Shown here: piece by piece, positions 1-11,470 of the stretch
Layout: each line of letters opens with the position of its first letter
How positions within the stretch are numbered: position 1 is the first letter of the stretch
Source: Atopsyche davidsoni
Lineage: Eukaryota; Arthropoda; Insecta; Trichoptera; Hydrobiosidae
Reading direction: 5' to 3'
Length of the DNA stretch: 64,000 nt
Assembly (NCBI GenBank): GCA_022113835.1
Contig: JAILWY010000023.1
Coordinates: 16,738,001 to 16,802,000, forward strand
Notes under the pieces: model-generated
What the model was told of the DNA's origin: nothing
What the model saw: only the letters and a program-made list of their open reading frames with translations
Database searches by the model: none
Program-made: the position numbers and the translations under genes

Positions 1-657
1 GGCTTAGTATAAACTTCCTGAAAAAAGTTCCAGTATCAGGAACAATACAAAAAAGCACAGGACACTAAAAAAATGCTATGAGTAGAAAACAGCATTGTAG
101 TGGGAGTAACATCGCATAGATTTTTTAATAATAATTACTGAAAATCTTTTTTTTTTATGTAAAAAAAAATGTGTGATAAATGTAAAGTGAGTATACTAGC
201 AGTGAGTACAATTTCGATTGACTAGTTTGGAAAATTTCCCCAAATTGTGATGACAAACCTTGTACATAACAAGTAAGGTACCAAACCTATTAAAAAAAAA
301 AAAAAAAAACTAGCAGTGAGTGTAGTGCAAGCCACCCAGTATAGTGAGGTACATAGTGGGTATGAAGCTGGTACGAGGCGAGATTGAAGCTATTCGTTGT
401 TTGTAATGGGTACGTTGACCTTAGAGTCTCTGGGGCTCTCTTCGCCGGCCAATATTGTAATAATGCTCACGAGCAAACTCATCTACGCTGTAAACACATC
501 TCTTACGCTATGCCTGGCGATTTGCTATTATCCAATATGTAAACCATTGGAATGTCTAGATCACGGATCACCGGTTGTAATATGCTTTGTTAAAGTGTAA
601 TTTGTGGCTGTTTTTGGTCAAATTTTGTTTGTGATATCTTAATTTTTCAATTCGTTG
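1..657. other. AT-rich non-coding sequence
   Basis: No coding or structural feature is supported here. The stretch includes a poly-A run near 292-309 and short A/T homopolymers. A 67-codon frame at 397-600 has no recognisable motif and is within what chance gives. Confidence 0.6.
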
Positions 658-665
658 ATTTAACC

Positions 666-1095
666 CACTGATTCCCAAAGTGGTGCAAGGGATCGAAGAT
701 AGCGAAAAATTAAATTGGATTGGAATTTAAGCAGGTCATCACCAAAATTTAGGCATTACGTAAATGTCATAATTGAACACAGATTGAACCTATGTACATA
801 CATAATAATGCTGTTAATCCTGCATTATGGACTATAGCAAGAAGATATTTGATAGCTTTTCCATCTTCATACCACATGGAGAAGGGTTTCAGTGCAGTTG
901 TCAACCTTACAAAAAAAAGAAATAGTTATTCAATGTTTACATACCGACATAAAATGTGGCGCACCTGTATATCAGATGTCAAAAAATATGTTTGAAGATG
1001 ATGAATTTGCAAAAATTCAATATTAGCAAGGGGTCTTCGAAAAAGAGGAAAACTCGACAAGGGGTCGACGGGACAAAATAGTTTGAGAGCCTATG
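666..1095 (+). mobile_element. Non-autonomous hAT element, 430 bp
   Basis: The element starts CACTGATTCCCAAAG and ends with an inverted, diverged form of the same terminal motif (TTTGAGAGCCTATG). It lies between perfect 8-bp ATTTAACC duplications. Most of it matches the copies at 61398-61846 (opposite strand) and 39784-40369, for example the shared GACAAGGGGTCGACGGGAC near the 3' end. It retains only a remnant of transposase (816-923). At 430 bp it is far shorter than an autonomous hAT element, so it is a deletion derivative that would need transposase in trans. Superfamily assignment rests on the target duplication and the transposase remnant. Confidence 0.85.
816..923 (+). pseudogene. hAT transposase C-terminal dimerisation fragment
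   Basis: The frame reads NPALWTIARRYLIAFPSSY followed by MEKGFSAVVNL. This resembles the conserved end of hAT transposases of the ZBED/SCAND3-like type, where the C-terminal dimerisation domain carries an 'FPSSY..EKGFS' core. It is about 36 codons of a protein that is normally several hundred residues, with no catalytic RNase-H-like core, so it is dead. The opposite-strand copy at 61398-61846 carries the same motif broken by frameshifts. Confidence 0.7.
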
Positions 1096-1103
1096 ATTTA
1101 ACC

Positions 1104-2286
1104 ATATTTGTAGATATTCCAACTTTAGATATGATCTTATCTAAATTAACGACTAATTATAAAGTTTTTTTTAAGACGCGCAGTTGCAGAGATATCAATG
1201 GTAAGACTGAAATATTAAAATATGAATGTGTTAAAGATGAAGCTCCCTTACACTATGTGATACACCTGAAAACCGACAAAAATAATTTTTTCGATAAAAT
1301 ACCTGTAGGGCTAATTTTTAGTGCAATTAAAAAATTCTACAAAAATAATGTAACCCTATTTTTTTTGCTGCGTGTATTGTAAATTAAACCAGTCTGTCTT
1401 TGGATCATTGCATATCGTTTATACTTAACAATCGGTTCCCAATTGGTTTTTGAAGGGTAGTCGACGGAAATAAAATAAAATGGCTGTAATATTTGCGGCC
1501 CGCAGTTTCGCTCCCCCGCGCATTGCATGCCAGTACGTGTGTTCTCCAGTCAAGTATTCTGAAATTGCTTTGCATAGATATAATCGAATCCGACAATAGA
1601 CATGCGAGTTCGAGTATTCTTATTTCTATTTTCCGCCATTGTGCTGGAAGACCATTCCGAGGCCGTCGCAATAGTTTGATCCGCAATTTGAGGTATTGTG
1701 GTGCTCAACGCTGATTTGATATAGCCGAAAATTTACTCTCGACAAGGTATTTTGTTTCTATCACAAACCAAGTATTATTGAAATAAATGGCACTAAAAAT
1801 ATTCGCTAAGTTATGATTTGCAATTTTTACTTTTCGTATGTTAATATATCAAAAAATTTAATACACCAATATATTTAACGTTATCTGCGAAATTGTGAAT
1901 TCACGGATTATTATTTTAAGACCCCGTTAAAGAAGTATTAACAATTTTCAGTACAAAGGCGCTTTTGTGACAATTGACCCTAACTGAAAACTGACCCAAC
2001 TACCGCAAAAATAACCACGTTTGCCTCTTTGCGGATATCGTTCATATGGTGGCATTTATTTACAGCTATGAAGTTTATAGAAATTCTGTTTCATAACGTA
2101 ACCATTCGCACGTTTTGTGTGGAATTGATCTATTTTTTATCGTTCCTACTCGAAATAACGTTACTTCGTGATTATTTTTCGATTGGTGGTTTGGCAGTTC
2201 TGTTTTTTTTAATTTTTATTTTAAATGCGTAGCACGAAAGGTAAAATAATATTTTATAAGTAACACGTTTAAAAAAAACACGCGTC
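1104..2286. other. Non-coding sequence, nothing recognised
   Basis: Contains scattered 60-100 codon frames (1083-1382, 1405-1686 minus, 1493-1714) without motifs. A slightly GC-richer patch lies near 1490-1700, but no family was recognised in either strand. Confidence 0.5.

Positions 2287-2310
<24 letters not shown>
2287..2310. repeat. (TA)n microsatellite
   Basis: About twelve uninterrupted TA dinucleotides. Confidence 0.9.
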
Positions 2311-2318
<8 letters not shown>

Positions 2319-2794
2319 TACTTTAATATTTATGCATACAATTTTTGAAAGGACACTGTGTTACAATAATATTTGAAATCAACAGATTTACACACAAATC
2401 TGTGTAGCACAAGCAAGAATTGAATCTACACCTTAATCTATTAATCATCTTTCACAAAGATAGATTTTTTGTTCGTAGTTATTTTGTACGAATAAATAAT
2501 TAAAAAAATCAATTTTTATGTTACTTGATTTGAAATAAGTGTCTGTAAGTATATTATTTTGTAATTATTCTAGCCGTTATTCATACACGTATGATGCTTA
2601 TTAACCAGTAGGTGTTAATGTTAATTTCACCTGATGCTAATCAGATGTTACAGTCGAAACCGGTCGTGAACTAGCTAACAGCATATTTGTAGTTATTTCC
2701 AGTATTATATTATTCTATTTATATGCTCAAGTTCAGCTCAACACCCAAGAAACCAAATCATCTAAATTGAGTTGATAATTATCACGTATCGCCA

Positions 2795-2938
2795 TTAATC
2801 AGTACATATACAAATACAACGGATACTCCTTGGTCCTTCCGCAACAATCAGAGCTTGGTCGAAGATCCAAACTGATCCATCAATCTCAGAGGCGCACGTC
2901 ATCCATCTTTTTCCAGGATTGCCAACCTGTCCAGCTTG
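2795..2938 (-). CDS. WD40-like coding fragment (candidate)
   Basis: On the minus strand an open frame of 47 codons reads QVGNPGKRWMTCASEIDG then SVWIFDQALIVAEGPRSI and stops at 2795-2797. The core 'TCASEIDGSVWIFD' has the form of a WD40 beta-propeller blade (the usual pattern is roughly S-A-S-x-D-G-x-V-x-I-W-D), with Phe in place of the final Trp. A stop at 2939-2941 limits it upstream, and possible acceptor AGs lie just inside it. No strong donor follows, so it could be a terminal exon, a decayed exon or a chance similarity. Resemblance is by eye only. A second WD40-like frame on the same strand lies at 61971-62090. Confidence 0.25.
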   Translation of the reverse strand, partial: QAGQVGNPGKRWMTCASEIDGSVWIFDQALIVAEGPRSIRCICICTD

Positions 2939-3441
2939 TCAGACGGGCGTCTTGCGATACGCAAAAAAAAAAACATTTAGATTCTTCTGAAAGTCGACAT
3001 TTTGGAAAGAGAGCGTTATAGGCATTGGTGATTTAAATTGATGCACAGTATCGCGATTTGATTTAAGGATTACTGAAGTTTGCTTATATTTTGATTTTTT
3101 TTTTGGTTTCAACCTATGATATTCTACTGCTCTTGACCTGTCTTGAAGATGACCTCATATTTTCAGTGTTAGTCATCAAATTTCAATTGTTCGAAGGCCT
3201 ATTACGTGTCTTTATGCATTCTACCGCAGAACGACCGCAACGCATTTAGTTCCCGAGTGCAACAGAGCGGAAAATGGACTTATCTCCATTATTGAAATTT
3301 TATTTTGAATATGTTACGTAATGCGTTGGTTCTCATGCATTGTGTGTCGGTGCGGTGACAATTTCCATTGGAAAACTTTCGAGGAAATGAAACGGTTTCG
3401 TAATAAACCAGAACTTGTTTATTTAGAGACACAAGTAAGCG

Positions 3442-3501
3442 GAAAATTATTAATTTAATTTATATAGAAAATTATTAATTTAATTTATATAGAAAATTAT
3501 T
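3442..3501. repeat. 25-bp tandem repeat, about 2.4 copies
   Basis: The unit starting GAAAATTATTAATTTAATTT repeats at 3442, 3467 and (partial) 3492 with a period of 25 bp. The two full units appear identical. It is a short AT-rich minisatellite. Confidence 0.85.
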
Positions 3502-3888
3502 CAATTGGTTCTTCGTAAAAAATGTATCAGCTCAGTTGCATTATATGTATTGTATTGTGATAAATTAAAATTTACGAACTCGAGAAATATCTTATTAAAT
3601 TCTCATCGTAACATATTTTACACAAATATTTTCTGTATTTTTTTTTATTATCAATGAAAGTTTAAACATTTATTTTTGACCAAACTAGATGAAATAATAT
3701 TCTTTTAATGTAACAATGAGTCGAAGCTTGGATTTTTGAATACAATAATATATTTTTTTAAGTATACAATTTGCTTGTTGACTTTTACATCAGACAGTTA
3801 TCGGGCTTGACACTCGAAAGTGTCTAAAAAGTGTGATTTTTTTCCCAGTTTGAATAAAAAATAATTATTTTTCTTCTTTTCTTTACAG

Positions 3889-3922
3889 AAGTTCACCAGT
3901 GCCTGACATATGAAATAACTAG
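3889..3922 (+). CDS. Candidate 34-bp microexon
   Basis: The segment is preceded by a long pyrimidine tract ending TTCTTTACAG and followed by GTAAGTTT, which are near-ideal 3' and 5' splice sites. Only one frame is open (phase: two bases complete a codon, two bases are left over), reading VHQCLTYEIT. It could equally be a non-coding or UTR exon. No family is recognised. Confidence 0.3.
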
Positions 3923-6900
3923 GTAAGTTTTACAATATATTTTTTTAAAATAAAAATGTGAATAAACAAACAAAACACACTTCTGTGTTTTGTATACAAA
4001 TAACATTTTCTTACGCATTTTTAACTTGTTTGACATCTGAACATGCATTTATTGTGCTGTATACATGCCCTTTTAAAAATTAATAACACTTGTTTGAACA
4101 AGATTTTTTTTTACATTTATTTTGATAAAAACACGCAAACTTATATTTATGGATAATAGAATCTGCAGACTTTAATCCACACGCTTATGATAATATTTTT
4201 AAACTAAAGAGATAATCAAAATTCTTACGATTTTATAAAACGAAATTGACTGTTATATCAAATAAAAGAGATTTGTGGAAAAAAAAATCAGCTGTGCCGC
4301 ATTTTCGCAGATTTATAAAATATTTTTGTGTACATTAATCGCGAGGTACAATTTTTTTGTTATTTTTGCATGTTTCTAGAATGTTGAAATCTTTTCAAAG
4401 AAAATTTGAAGTGTATTTTTTAAAAGTAAACTCACGTTTTTAAGGCGTGCTTTTTCTTATAGTATTTAAATCATAATATTAAATGTATCTCCTTTTCAAT
4501 ATTGAAATAAATTTATTTTAGTGTTTAAACATTTTTTGTTACTATAACCAATTTTATGTTTTGTTAAAAGGTATTCTCAATGTGGTTGGCATATATAATA
4601 TTTATTGATTATTAATTATAAAAGTACTAATATTGGTGAGAGTACTTGTACTTAAAACTGATACAATAAAAATCAGATTCGGAAAAATAGGTTTGCCGAA
4701 GCCTGATTTATCTCAGGGATAAATCAAGTAGTCTCGTCAATCATATAGTTCTATTTTTATGATTAAATATCTGAGATAAATTCAAAAAGATTGTAAAAAT
4801 TAGAAATTGTCTTGTACAGAAATACTGCAAAAATATACTGTTGGTAACTTATTATCAAGTGAGTATTTCGACAGTCAAAAACAACTTCCAGGAGTATCAT
4901 TTTGCAAAGTTCGCCGGGTAATTTTACAGAATTTGGCGTGTTTCAGGTAATTTCACAACTTCCACGGGCACGGCACCACCTAACTTATCCGACCGGCGGT
5001 TTTCTATTATAAATAATATTTTTTGATACGAATTCACGAGAGGCTGCCCGGGGGACTCTAATTGGTTGCATGTCTTCGGCTAATTTATTTTTGTATCTCT
5101 TTTTGACCCATTTCGGTTTTCAACTCAGCCCTCATAACACCGCGGCCATTACGTGCACGCGCCTTCAAAATTACAAAATGAATCCGATGGACGAAAAAAA
5201 CCACCCGAACGCTATAAAGCACATGTGCAGTGCATTAAAAAAAATACTCTCGTTTTTATTTTACCAATTAAAATCTCAATTGAAAATAATGACCCAGGAC
5301 GGAGATTTGAATCTCTGAAATTTCACTCCCAGAACAACGGATCTATATACAACTTTTTATCAGACGTGGTTTGTGATGTCTTTGTGATGCTTCTCATGAT
5401 AAAGGGTTTAATATATTTTTACTCATGCTTTGATTGATTCAGTGTTTTTGAACAAGTCTGTTAGTTTATGTAACTTCTGCAATTTTGCGAAGTGATCAAT
5501 CCTGCTTTATCATCATTAACAGGAAAATTTTGCTGAAATAGCAGCATTGACTTCAAACAATAGACACGAATAATCCAAGACTAGACGATTACTATCATAA
5601 TTAATTGTACGTAGTTTCGCTTTCAATGACATTTCAGACTAAATTACTAAAAATAATGAAAATGGTCGAAACTTCCTAGTCATTTGGCAATTCTTACTTT
5701 TTTAGAGTTTTAAAAACCACTGAAAAGCAAAAGCGCTCATTTACTCTTATTTGTTTATTAAATATGGAGTATAACAAATTATACTAGTCTGTCGTCGATA
5801 TTCGAACACCGTTCACTCTAAAGCCGATTTTTTGCCTTCAAATAATTCAGATTTATCAAATATTGTTATAAAAGAAAGGAATCCTGAAAAATTATAACAT
5901 TCACTTTCTTACCGAGTACGGAATATTTTTTTACAAGGTTTTGTTGTTGTCGAGATGATCTTTTAATTTCCACTCTTGCCTCGTGCAGGCAACCGCTCTC
6001 TGCTTTTTACCTGGAAAGATTTTATCCACCACAGCAACCTATGTGGTTAGATTTGAGGATTGTTTTTAAGAGTATGCACTTTAAATGCTATTAAAAAATA
6101 GTACATTTATAACCTTAACTTCGTATCTCTTGTGATCCACTGAATCCTAAGTATACAAGAAATATACTCAGTGTACAAGTTTCACATCTTAAAGGAATAT
6201 ATGGATTTTTTAGTACTTTTAGTATAACACTCAATTCCATAAGTAATTACCCAATAATAAATATTGGTTAATCATTGTTAATTTTAATATTATTTAAATT
6301 CTACAGTGATTTACAGAACAACTGTATAATCCGTTACTATCCAAAATTTCAGCTGTTTATGTATTTGTGTAATATTATACCAAATCTATATATATTTAAA
6401 AATCACAGTTATTATTTTTATGTATAATGATACCAAAGTACATGAAATAATTTTAAAATCTCATAAATTTTATTTTGATAATATATACAGAGGAAATGAG
6501 ATCATATATAAATAATCATTAAGTATATAATATCGGATAGTCATTTAAATGTCTAACTGCTGTATAATCGATTATATACTCAACTGTTTCTAATTATGTG
6601 TATCTAAAATCTTTGGTGGATTTGTATCAAATTAATATCGATGTTTCGTTTGTGCTGAAATAAGTTACACACGAAATAAACTTAATTGCATACATGATTA
6701 CTTGAAAAGCTCAGATAAAACACGCTTTTAATTAGACGCCACAATTTTTTAAATATTTTGCTTGAAGATAATCAAGCATGTTGGCAAAACTAGTCGCGTC
6801 AGTAAATAAGAAGTGTAAACTCTTAATATATCTTTTAAATAAAAACGTTTTATTTGATGTCTTCTCCTATTAGCATTAATAACTTGAACATTATCATTCA

Positions 6901-7379
6901 GTTATTTCAGAAAATCTCAGAGCGTACGTGAAAAGGGTTAAGTATGTAAAAATAACTCTGAGAGCTAAAGTGATGTTATTTTCTTAAATTCAACGTAAAC
7001 CTTGCCTAAGGCAAGTATCAGTAATAGATTCCATGAAATGATTCAAAGTAACCCGCGGGAACTTTAAGCTTCATGAATTTAAACACCCGCACTTTCACTG
7101 TATTAAATACGCTACAAGTCATACAAGTTTTCTTCCGAATCGTAACTTCTGAAAAAAAAAAAAAGTATTTTGATAATTCTGATTTTTTTCAAGCTATGGT
7201 TTCGTTACAAGCATATGCAAAGTGTCAATGTTTCATAATGTAGAGACGGTAGGCAAGTCTGTCTCTTATACCTGCGGCGTAATATTTCTTCACGAACAAG
7301 CCGGTACTTCGAAAATATTTCAATAGTAAATCAACATTATACGTACATTATAAGCTCATATTTATGCTGGCATCTGCAG
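3923..7379. other. AT-rich non-coding stretch
   Basis: No transposon or gene was recognised. A pyrimidine-rich acceptor-like site at 5970-5988 is followed by an open frame (5990-6094) reading QPLSAFYLERFYPPQQPM, then about 14 more codons to a TAA. No good donor follows, so it is only noted. Frames at 5070-5437 show no motif. Confidence 0.45.
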
Positions 7380-7634
7380 GTGTTGCTAGGCGTGGCTCTA
7401 AGCTGTGCAATGACAAAGTAATGATTTACACATACTTAATACGAGTAGCTATATTCAGCTTCGAATTACATAAGCTTCAATATATATTTTATATTTGTCG
7501 AATTTCACAAAGTATGTTTTTTTAAATAAAAATTATGGGTCCGTTCAAGTTGGCTCTATAGCTCTTGATAAGTAACTAATTCATGAAATTCTACGTAGAA
7601 TTCTGTAAATAATTTAAAGCCTGCGATTTCGATC

Positions 7635-7723
7635 TCATTCCTTGAAGACCAGCTCTCTCAGTAGTTCCGGCATCAAGATATCAAAATCTTTAGGATTCAC
7701 CAGGCATTCAAACTTTCGGAAAC
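7635..7723 (-). CDS. Candidate terminal exon, unrecognised
   Basis: On the minus strand, after an acceptor-like TGGTTTCAG, a frame reads FRKFECLVNPKDFDILMP then ELLRELVFKE and a TGA at 7635-7637. The composition, with acidic/hydrophobic alternation and no low-complexity run, is protein-like. An in-frame stop lies 11 codons upstream of the acceptor, so the exon boundary would be needed. No family is recognised and no poly-A signal is seen close downstream. Confidence 0.2.
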
Positions 7724-8090
7724 CTGAAACCACGGTTTCATAGGATGTCCGTGTTTACCAAACTATTTCATTTTATTTAAATCAACTCAATTTTTTTTAA
7801 ATAATTTCAATACTTAAAAATAAAACATTTCAAATAATGCCTTAAAATCAAATGAAACATTTTTTTATAAAGCCAGCGAAGTTTTTAAAAAACAATATTT
7901 GGTAGGTATGCCTGCTTTCATTATAATTATTATTTCACGGATAAAATGGCACAGGTGCCATAGCAAACGGTGTGGAAAATTTCGTATAATTACATGTATC
8001 CTAATATGGCATCATAAAGTAATTTTTAATAATAAACGGCATCAGATTTCATAGACGAGCATCGTAATGGCCGAGCCCGTTGGGGGCACA

Positions 8091-8240
8091 TCCGGCCGCA
8101 ACAATGGACTCGTCCGCCTCGTGTTACAATACCCATTACATTAAATGCACACACGTCGGTGTGCGAGTACTGCGGCACGTCATGCATAATATCTGACCAC
8201 GTGCCGCGACTGCATGCCTAGGCACGCACACACGCATTGC
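8091..8240. promoter_or_regulatory. GC-rich patch with Sox, E-box motifs
   Basis: A GC-richer island in AT-rich surroundings carries a perfect Sox-type AACAATGG at 8100-8107, a CACGTG E-box near 8200, ATGCATAAT, and several CACACG/CGTGTG palindromic pieces. This looks like a cis-regulatory patch. The motif matches are direct, and function is inference. Confidence 0.25.
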
Positions 8241-8410
8241 GTTCTATTAACCTAACATCAATAACTGAAAAATTGAGATTCTGTTGTTCTGATTCTATTC
8301 ATTTGTTCTCCTCCTGGACCGAACAACCAACATTGAAAGAAGACAGAATGTGTTGAGTTAACATTCGTCATTGATTAAAATCATTTTTTGGGTTTGTTGG
8401 TTAAACGGAA

Positions 8411-9035
8411 CCTTCTTCTTTTTCTACTGTTGCCTTTCCTCATAATAGGTTGGTGACCATTTCCTCGAACATATCCCTATCCTGGGCCAGTCTCACAAAT
8501 TCGGTTGCACTTCCGATCTCCAGACACTGGCGCAAATTCCTTATCCACGTGAACTTCCTTCTTCTAATGCCCCTTTTTCCTTCGATTTGCCATACTTATT
8601 GTTACGAAAAATGTCCAAAATAGGAGACCTTTTGCTTCATTACCAATGTCAAGAGTTCACTTTTTTTGCGAATTCTGTGCAAGACTCTTTTATTTGTGAC
8701 GCGGTCAACCCATGGTATTTTAAGGGTTCTCCTATACAGCCACATTTCTGGAGCCTCAATTCTTCGCATAGTAGCAGTCTTGAGTGTCCAAGCTTTGACT
8801 CCATAAAAGAGAACTGAGACGACATAACATTTGCTGAATCTCCATCGAGATTTCAGGGTTATGTCTCTTGAGCATAGCAATTTCCTTAAATTATTAAATG
8901 TACTGCGTGCTGTCAGGATCCCAGTTCTCATTCAACCAGCTGCCTAAATACCTGAATCTTTTAAATCTCTTTACTTTGTTGTTGTCGATGTAGATATTCA
9001 AGTTGCCAATCAACTTTATGCTGATAACCATTGGC
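8411..9035 (-). mobile_element. Non-LTR retrotransposon 3' end (RTE-like)
   Basis: On the minus strand the frames read, in order, IYIDNNKVKRFKRFRYLGSW (near 8990-8940), then RWRFSKCYVVSVLFYGVKAW, TATMRRIEAPEMWLYRRTL, KIPWVDRVTN (8931-8602), and after a frameshift RRKFTWIRNLRQCLEIGSAT and RLAQDRDMFEEMVTNLL ending at a TGA (8440-8442). This is the C-terminal region downstream of reverse transcriptase in the insect 'endonuclease-reverse transcriptase' LINEs usually placed in or near the RTE clade. At least two frame breaks and a missing 5' end mark a dead, 5'-truncated insertion. The clade name is from family knowledge, not a search. Confidence 0.8.
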
Positions 9036-10129
9036 AAACGGCTAAATCAGTGTTGCCGTAAGAATAACACCACTTACAATATATACATCAACATTTGAAA
9101 TCGACTGTATGACGTGTTGAGATAATGGTGATCATTGCTTAGAATCGTTTGTGGAAGCAGCATGGCCTCGTCTCCGAGGCGCTAAATCAATGTTGCCTTA
9201 TAAATAACTCGTCCACGAGCTTTCTCCTCCGCCGCGGCCGAGCCATTATTCATCCATTCCCTTCCAATCAATTTGTTTCGCCGCAGGAATCTCCAATCAC
9301 AGTGGATTGTCTTGATATGTTATGTCGCTGCAGCGCCCTTGGCTTACGTAAGAAGTATAAAAAATACACGAAAAAAAAATAATAATCCCTCTATACACGC
9401 TGCGACACCTCTTTTGCATAATTTACTTAAGCCGAATCAAAAAAAAACAATTCAAAATAAACGGATGCAATTGGCTAATTGTAAATCGGTTGCATTTGGT
9501 GTCGTCGAGTTCATCTAAGACTTATATCAATGACAATTATTATTATTTAATATAATGTATTTTATAGTTACTCACATTATAAATAAAACCTAAGTCTTTA
9601 TACTACAATTATATATTTGATTATACCTAAAAGCGATACTTTAGTAACAATTTGGATTTGTATGAAAATTCCGCTGCCGATGGTCCGTTATATTCAAAAT
9701 CGGCTTATGCATATGAAAGGAATTAAAACTTCATCTCTTGATTGAAAGCCGTACGAAAGCCGAGCCTTTCATGAAAGCTCATGGAAAATTCGAATATTAA
9801 AGGTCTAGTGCATTTTGGTATATCGAATAGTTCAAACGTTTTAGGATTTTAGCTTTTGGCAAATTTAATAAAAGAGACAGTCGACTCAAATTCACTTAAT
9901 CCATAGTAAAAGTTCCATAGAAAATTCGAACGTAAATATATCCACAGTCAAAAGTCTAATTAAAAAATAGTTTGAAATGCTCCAGTCTTTCAAAATCACA
10001 CAATGGAGATTTTGAATTAGTTACAGTTCGATAAGTTCGACTTTTCGGTAAATCCACAGTAAAAAGTCTCACATGAGAATAGTTCAAAATGCTCCGGGCT
10101 TTCAATAAGTGGAACAATCACACGGGCCC
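9036..10129. other. Non-coding; short CCAAT/GC patch near 9220-9300
   Basis: A small GC-rich block at 9220-9300 has GCCGCGGCC, CCAATCA twice and a SmaI-less CpG cluster. It may be a promoter or enhancer fragment. The rest is AT-rich with nothing recognised. Confidence 0.35.
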
Positions 10130-10410
10130 ATAAAATCCCCATAACGCGAGAGCGGCGTAACTCCACCGGCAACTGTCGTAAACTTATCGCCGGCGCGGCC
10201 CCATAAAAAGCTCAGAGCCGCCATTTTGTCGCGAAAAAAGGGAGACACTCACAAACAGAGCTCTCTCTCCCGTTCCACCCTTAATATCTCATATTGTTAT
10301 ACGGCCCGCTCGCTCACCGGCGTGCATAAATTACATGGCGTTATTTATTTTGTGGCATCGAAGGCTGTTACACCTCCGGCCGGCGCCGCCATTTTGTGGG
10401 AAAATAAAAG
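10130..10410. promoter_or_regulatory. CpG-rich block with two GCCGCCATTTTG sites
   Basis: GC-rich sequence with CGCCGGCGCGGCC and two copies of GCCGCCATTTTGT (about 10217 and 10386). The latter match the YY1/Pleiohomeotic GCCAT core. CpG density is much higher than in the flanks. A (TA)n run follows at about 10422-10442. It reads as a promoter-like or Polycomb-response-like element, but no exon can be attached with confidence. Confidence 0.3.
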
Positions 10411-10694
10411 AAACCGCGGTTATGTATATATATATATATATTTGTGTTCTGTGAGATTCGCACGCAGGTGTATTCGAAGTCACCTGGCGGAATGTGTTTT
10501 GTATGAATCGGAAATAACTCCTTGAAGATCTTATATTAGTTTTAGAAAATGGCATGTAGATAAAAAGTAAACTGTGTAATTATTTATTCTCGGTCGATAA
10601 TTATAAAAAAGGTGGACAAGATATAGTTGTTCCTGCTTCTTGTTCCCTTGGTTCTCCAACGTTTTTTTTGTTTACGTCGTTTTCTTATGCTTAC

Positions 10695-10726
10695 CTGTAT
10701 TTAAGCACCTCGATACCGAAATACAG
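10695..10726 (-). CDS. Candidate 32-bp microexon
   Basis: On the minus strand the segment lies between GATTTTTCCAG and GTAAGCAT, both strong splice consensus sequences. In frame 0 it reads LYFGIEVLKY with two bases left. The candidate exon at 11354-11470, upstream on the same strand, ends in phase 0, so the two would join in frame. No protein family is recognised. Confidence 0.33.
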
Positions 10727-11353
10727 CTGGAAAAATCTATGAACACACTTATCTAGTGTCGATGTTGAAAAAATCATTTTTATTTGACGAATCTGTATTT
10801 ACCTGAAAAGAAAATGTAGCTGTATTCAAGACATGTTGTAGAAAGTATTGCTTTTATATCATTGATCGCGTATGGACACGTGGGAAATTCATATCAAAAA
10901 AGGTTTCGGATAATCGTGATGCGTCGCACGTGCATGCCTCGGCTTACCCGAGGAAATGAACTTTTTTCTTTTCGACTTGTAATTCCGGTTGTTATTCACA
11001 CACTTTCCGTGTGACGAAAACTAAAAAAAAGCACAACTATCTCATCGCTTTCCAAGACAGACGGGTTCGTTTTGTAATATTCCATATCTTGCATTTTTTT
11101 CTTGACGCTTGCAAAGTCACTTGTTTGGAATGTTTCACGTTGATTCGCATGCTCTAATTGAGTGATTTATTTATATACGTTTCGTTCAGTTTATTTATGT
11201 TAATATATGATAAATTCATACCGTATATAATTTTCAGTCTAGGATTATAGGCAGCGTTACTGTTCAGCATTTCCTGCAGCGTGATATTCCGAGGGTTTAT
11301 TCTAAACGACCCCTGGGGTCTCCGCTGGCCGATTGTCACTGCATGGTACTCAC

Positions 11354-11470
11354 CACATAATCTCTGCAGCCGGCTCTATATACAGGGTGCCTTAATCGGC
11401 TCACGTTTGAAGAAATGGGCTTAAATATCACGTCCCTGTACTCTGTACGGCCGGCGACCGAGACCGCGGG
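11354..11470 (-). CDS. Candidate 117-bp exon
   Basis: On the minus strand the segment starts right after GACAGTTTAG and ends before GTGAGTACC, a near-perfect donor. It is exactly 39 codons with no stop: PAVSVAGRTEYRDVIFKP, then ISSNVSRLRHPVYRAGCRDY and V. The stop TAG in the acceptor lies immediately upstream, so the frame is open only inside the putative exon. It is GC-richer than its flanks. It chains in phase with 10695-10726. Unrecognised; chance remains possible. Confidence 0.33.

Larger units (their letters stand above)
658..1103. repeat. 8-bp target-site duplication of hAT element
   Basis: The octamer ATTTAACC occurs at 658-665 and again at 1096-1103, immediately outside the element at 666-1095. 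An 8-bp duplication is the hallmark of hAT-superfamily insertion, so it fixes both ends of the element. Confidence 0.85.

Noticed and set aside
5990..6094. Open frame after a good acceptor-like site (QPLSAFYLERFYPPQQPM)
   Set aside because: No donor or poly-A signal follows and a second frame is also open.
7380..7417. 38-bp plus segment (VLLGVALSCAMTK) between CTGCAG and GTAATG
   Set aside because: Weak pyrimidine tract and weak donor; peptide too short to weigh.
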